A stretch of DNA of 64,000 nucleotides. It comes from CAIMFV01 sp040757715 (GTDB lineage Bacteria; Pseudomonadota; Alphaproteobacteria; Caulobacterales; Caulobacteraceae). The first letter of the stretch is position 1; every line of letters begins with the position of its first letter. A model generated the notes under the pieces. That model made no database searches. It was not told the DNA's origin and worked only from the letters and a program-made list of their open reading frames with translations. Location of the stretch: NCBI GenBank assembly GCA_040757715.1, contig JBFLWS010000009.1, positions 53,374 to 117,373 on the forward strand, given 5' to 3'. Both the position numbers and the translations under genes were made by a program. Positions 61,431-64,000 of the stretch are shown piece after piece.

Positions 61431-63809
61431 ATGCGATGCACTTTGTTTAATCACCTCTTCGTGACGTCGTCGGCCGTCGCAATGTTGGCCGTAGCGGCGC
61501 CAGCCTTCGCTGCGGATGCGGATGCGACGCCCGCGTCTTCGACGGCCGCGGCGGCGACTGCACAGACGCAAGAAATCGTCGTTACGGCGCAACGGCGCAA
61601 AGAAACCTTGAATGAAGTGCCAACCTCCATTCAGGCTTGGTCCGGCTCGCAGCTGAGCAATTACGGCGTCTCGGACATCTCGGCCCTGACCATGACCACA
61701 CCAGGCTTCGAAGTCGCCCAAAGCGTCGGCTTCACGCAGCTCTATGTTCGCGGCATCGGCAACGACGTCTTCATTGGCAGCCCCAGCGTCATGACCTATG
61801 TGGATGACGTGCCGATCCTGTGGGCCAGCCTGTCCAGCCAAATGGTCGATGTCGAGCGGGTTGAAGTTCTGAAAGGCGCCCAGGGCGGCCTTTACGGCCG
61901 TAACGCCACCGGAGGCGTGATCAACATCATCACCAAGCAGCCGAGCACCAGCGGCTTCGCTGCCGACGTGACCGCGGATTACGGCGAAAAGAGCACGGTT
62001 CGCCTCGCAGGGTATGTCAACATTCCGCTCACCGACACGACGGCCCTTAGCTTCACCGGCGAGCGCGACACGCACGACCCGTACGTCCAGAACATTACCA
62101 CGAACCCCAATCCGTTCACTGCGGCGATGTTCCCGGTCACCAATATCGCTGGCCCCGGCACGGCGTCCTTCTTTGGGACTCCGGCTCAGACTGCGGCCCA
62201 TCTGAACTCGGGCGTGCAACCGCTCAGCGGCTACAACAACGAAGATTTCTATCAACTAGGCTCGAAACTGCTGCTGAAGCCCGCTGATAACATCAAATTT
62301 GTGATCGCTGGCGACTACAGCTATCGCGACGACACCAGCAACGTTGGCGAATATACCGGCAACCCCGGACTGGCTCAGGCCGCTCTGTTGATGCCGTATC
62401 TGCACGCGATCACTGGCGGCACGCCCAATATCCCCGCGAACTTCTTCCCCACCGTAACGAAGTCGTTCACTACCGCCATGGGGTGGCCGGGCGGCACGAC
62501 CCAGATGAACGCTGGGGCGTCGGGCACCTTCACCTGGGAAAATCCAGTCTACACCTTCACCTCGATCTCGGCCTACCGTTATCAACGCTTCACGGACAAA
62601 GTCGACTACGGTGCGGCGATGATCCCGACGATCGACATGGATCGCTTCGAAAACAAGTCAAAGTATTTCTACCAGGAGTTCCGCTTCGTTTCATCGGCCA
62701 AGGGCCCCTTCACCTGGCTCGGCGGCGCGACCTACACTAACTACGAAGTGCGCAACACCACTGCGCTGATCTTCTATCCGCCTGGCCCTCGGACCACAGT
62801 GGCTTCGACAAACGATCAGATCGAAAACTGGTCCGTGTACGGTCAGCTTGGCTATGACCTTACGAAGCACGTCAACTTGACGGTTTCAGGGCGCTATGTG
62901 GGTGAGACGAACACCGAACAGTTCTTCAACACCGACACCTTGACCAATCCGAACGGCTATGCGCCGGCCAGCGTGGAGTCGAAAGTCTTTTTGCCTTCCG
63001 CGACGCTGAAGTATTCACTGGACAATGGCGGCAACGCCTACGTCCGCTATGCTCGCGGGTTCAAGTCTGGCGGCATCAACAACAACCCGCCGGCCCTATT
63101 CACCCTGGTGGGCGGCAACCCCAACGAAGGCGCGTTTTACAAGGGCGAATACGTCAATACCTACGAGGTGGGTCTGAAAACGCCGCTGTTTGAACGTGCT
63201 GTCCAGCTGTCGGGCGCCCTGTTCTATAACGACTATAAGAACCTGCAGACGACGGTCATTCCCTCCAACCCCGTGATCGCCAGCGGCATCATCAACGCCG
63301 GCTCCGCCCGAACCTACGGGGCCGAACTTTCGTTGGATTGGCGAGTGTCGCGGGCGCTGACCGTCGGCACGAACGTGGGTTACCTGAACGCTAAGTACCG
63401 GAACTTCAGCTATCCGGGCGACTCGCTGATCAACGCCTTCAACAACAACGGCGATCAGATGCCCTATGCGCCCGAATGGCAGTTCGGCCTGCATGGAAAC
63501 GTCGATCAACCCATCAATGACCAGTACGCCTTCACCGGTTCGGTGGTCGGCACCTACCAGAGCAAGGAAATCACCGCTTATCCGTACGGTTCGCCGGGCG
63601 CGCCGATTACTTCTCAGCCGGGCTACTGGCTTGTGAACCTGCGCGCGGGGCTCCGCACCGCCGATCAGCGCTATGAGCTGGCCATTTTCGCCAAGAACCT
63701 GCTCAACCAAGCTTATTACACCAACATCAACAGCTCCAACTACACGGGCGCCACCTACTTCTGGGGCAATCCGCGTATCGTGGGCGTTGAACTCAAGGCG
63801 CACTTCTAA
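61431..63809 (+). CDS. TonB-dependent outer-membrane receptor
   Basis: 792 residues with a strong ribosome site (GGGGAGGAATTCC before the ATG). Signal peptide (VAMLAVAAPAFA, cut near residue 28), TonB box EIVVTAQRRKE, plug domain (VPTSIQAWSG, LYVRGIGNDVFIG, VLKGAQGGLYGRNATGGVIN), and a barrel ending in the aromatic VGVELKAHF. Short periplasmic start, no signalling domain. Placed next to the P450/SDR run it probably imports that pathway's substrate. Confidence 0.93.
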   Translation: MRCTLFNHLFVTSSAVAMLAVAAPAFAADADATPASSTAAAATAQTQEIVVTAQRRKETLNEVPTSIQAWSGSQLSNYGVSDISALTMTTPGFEVAQSVGFTQLYVRGIGNDVFIGSPSVMTYVDDVPILWASLSSQMVDVERVEVLKGAQGGLYGRNATGGVINIITKQPSTSGFAADVTADYGEKSTVRLAGYVNIPLTDTTALSFTGERDTHDPYVQNITTNPNPFTAAMFPVTNIAGPGTASFFGTPAQTAAHLNSGVQPLSGYNNEDFYQLGSKLLLKPADNIKFVIAGDYSYRDDTSNVGEYTGNPGLAQAALLMPYLHAITGGTPNIPANFFPTVTKSFTTAMGWPGGTTQMNAGASGTFTWENPVYTFTSISAYRYQRFTDKVDYGAAMIPTIDMDRFENKSKYFYQEFRFVSSAKGPFTWLGGATYTNYEVRNTTALIFYPPGPRTTVASTNDQIENWSVYGQLGYDLTKHVNLTVSGRYVGETNTEQFFNTDTLTNPNGYAPASVESKVFLPSATLKYSLDNGGNAYVRYARGFKSGGINNNPPALFTLVGGNPNEGAFYKGEYVNTYEVGLKTPLFERAVQLSGALFYNDYKNLQTTVIPSNPVIASGIINAGSARTYGAELSLDWRVSRALTVGTNVGYLNAKYRNFSYPGDSLINAFNNNGDQMPYAPEWQFGLHGNVDQPINDQYAFTGSVVGTYQSKEITAYPYGSPGAPITSQPGYWLVNLRAGLRTADQRYELAIFAKNLLNQAYYTNINSSNYTGATYFWGNPRIVGVELKAHF

Positions 63810-63837
63810 GCGTAAAATTCGATTGCTGACGACCTCG

Positions 63838-63872
63838 GGTGGCGCAGATCTTCTGCGCCACCTTCTTTATTT
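63838..63872 (+). terminator. Rho-independent terminator after the TonB receptor
   Basis: GGTGGCGCAGA, loop TCT, TCTGCGCCACC (63838-63862): an 11-bp perfect stem followed by TTCTTTATTT. It lies 28 bases after the receptor stop. Confidence 0.88.
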
Positions 63873-64000
63873 GCGTCGTAAGCGCCCGGTGACGACCGCC
63901 TTCCGTGACGGGGCTGGGATCGGATAGCGGTCGGGCACATGGACGCTGAGGGTAGTGTCCACGAGCGGGGCTTAATGGACACGATCGTAGTGGACGGTAT

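Overview
This window is GC-rich (by eye about 63-66% G+C, except one AT-rich intergenic stretch) and looks like accessory DNA of an alphaproteobacterium, most plausibly of the Caulobacterales or Sphingomonadales. The grounds are two large TonB-dependent receptors with alphaproteobacterial-style TonB boxes, adrenodoxin-type ferredoxins, many short-chain dehydrogenases (SDRs), and a trbBCDEJ-K-LFGI conjugation block ending in a DUF2274 gene. No rRNA, tRNA or CRISPR array was seen.

Region 1 (1-12.4 kb) is a defence and mobile-element zone. A tightly coupled minus-strand operon encodes a metallophosphoesterase, a helical GASH-like protein and two P-loop GTPases; the last gene is cut by the left edge. 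This matches the predicted GTPase-based conflict systems. It is followed by an IS91-type unit (tyrosine recombinase plus a transposase broken by one in-frame stop), a 1561-residue DUF4011-helicase-nuclease-DUF3320 protein of a known anti-phage architecture, and an eroded IS6-type transposase. A 27/30-identical direct repeat brackets the helicase gene and the IS6 remnant.

Region 2 (12.4-36.8 kb) is a catabolic regulon. The genes encode two MFS transporters, a TonB receptor, GMC oxidoreductase, D-2-hydroxyacid dehydrogenase, phospholyase-type class III PLP enzyme with an adjacent small-molecule kinase, two SDRs, thioesterase, a degenerate acyl-CoA ligase, two aldehyde dehydrogenases, a glutaryl-CoA-dehydrogenase-type flavoenzyme, RidA, an RraA-like protein, a DadA-type deaminating flavoenzyme and glycerate 2-kinase. 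One IclR-family regulator lies inside. Eight copies of a dyad motif (core GRAACTNAGTTYC) lie only in the promoter gaps of these units, including the regulator's own, so the block appears to be one regulon. The enzymes suggest import and breakdown of an amino alcohol or hydroxy-amino compound feeding hydroxypyruvate/glycerate and acyl-CoA pools; the substrate is unknown.

Region 3 (36.9-39.3 kb) is a TetR regulator divergent from a CYP153-like P450 and its ferredoxin, with a near-perfect 20-bp palindrome between them.

Region 4 (39.3-49.4 kb) starts with an IS3-type transposase remnant and then holds a trb mating-pair-formation cluster. It has no coupling protein or relaxase in the window, and trbE carries a one-base frameshift.

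Region 5 (49.4-64 kb) is a second catabolic block. A long minus-strand run (amidohydrolase, SDR, MFS, two FAA-hydrolase proteins, two ferredoxins and a SnoaL-like protein) is divergent from a plus-strand run (SDR, P450, SDR, VOC protein, SDR), followed by a TonB receptor with a clear terminator. It looks like uptake, P450 hydroxylation, alcohol oxidation and C-C hydrolysis of an unknown, probably cyclic, compound. No ferredoxin reductase is present for the two P450s and three ferredoxins.
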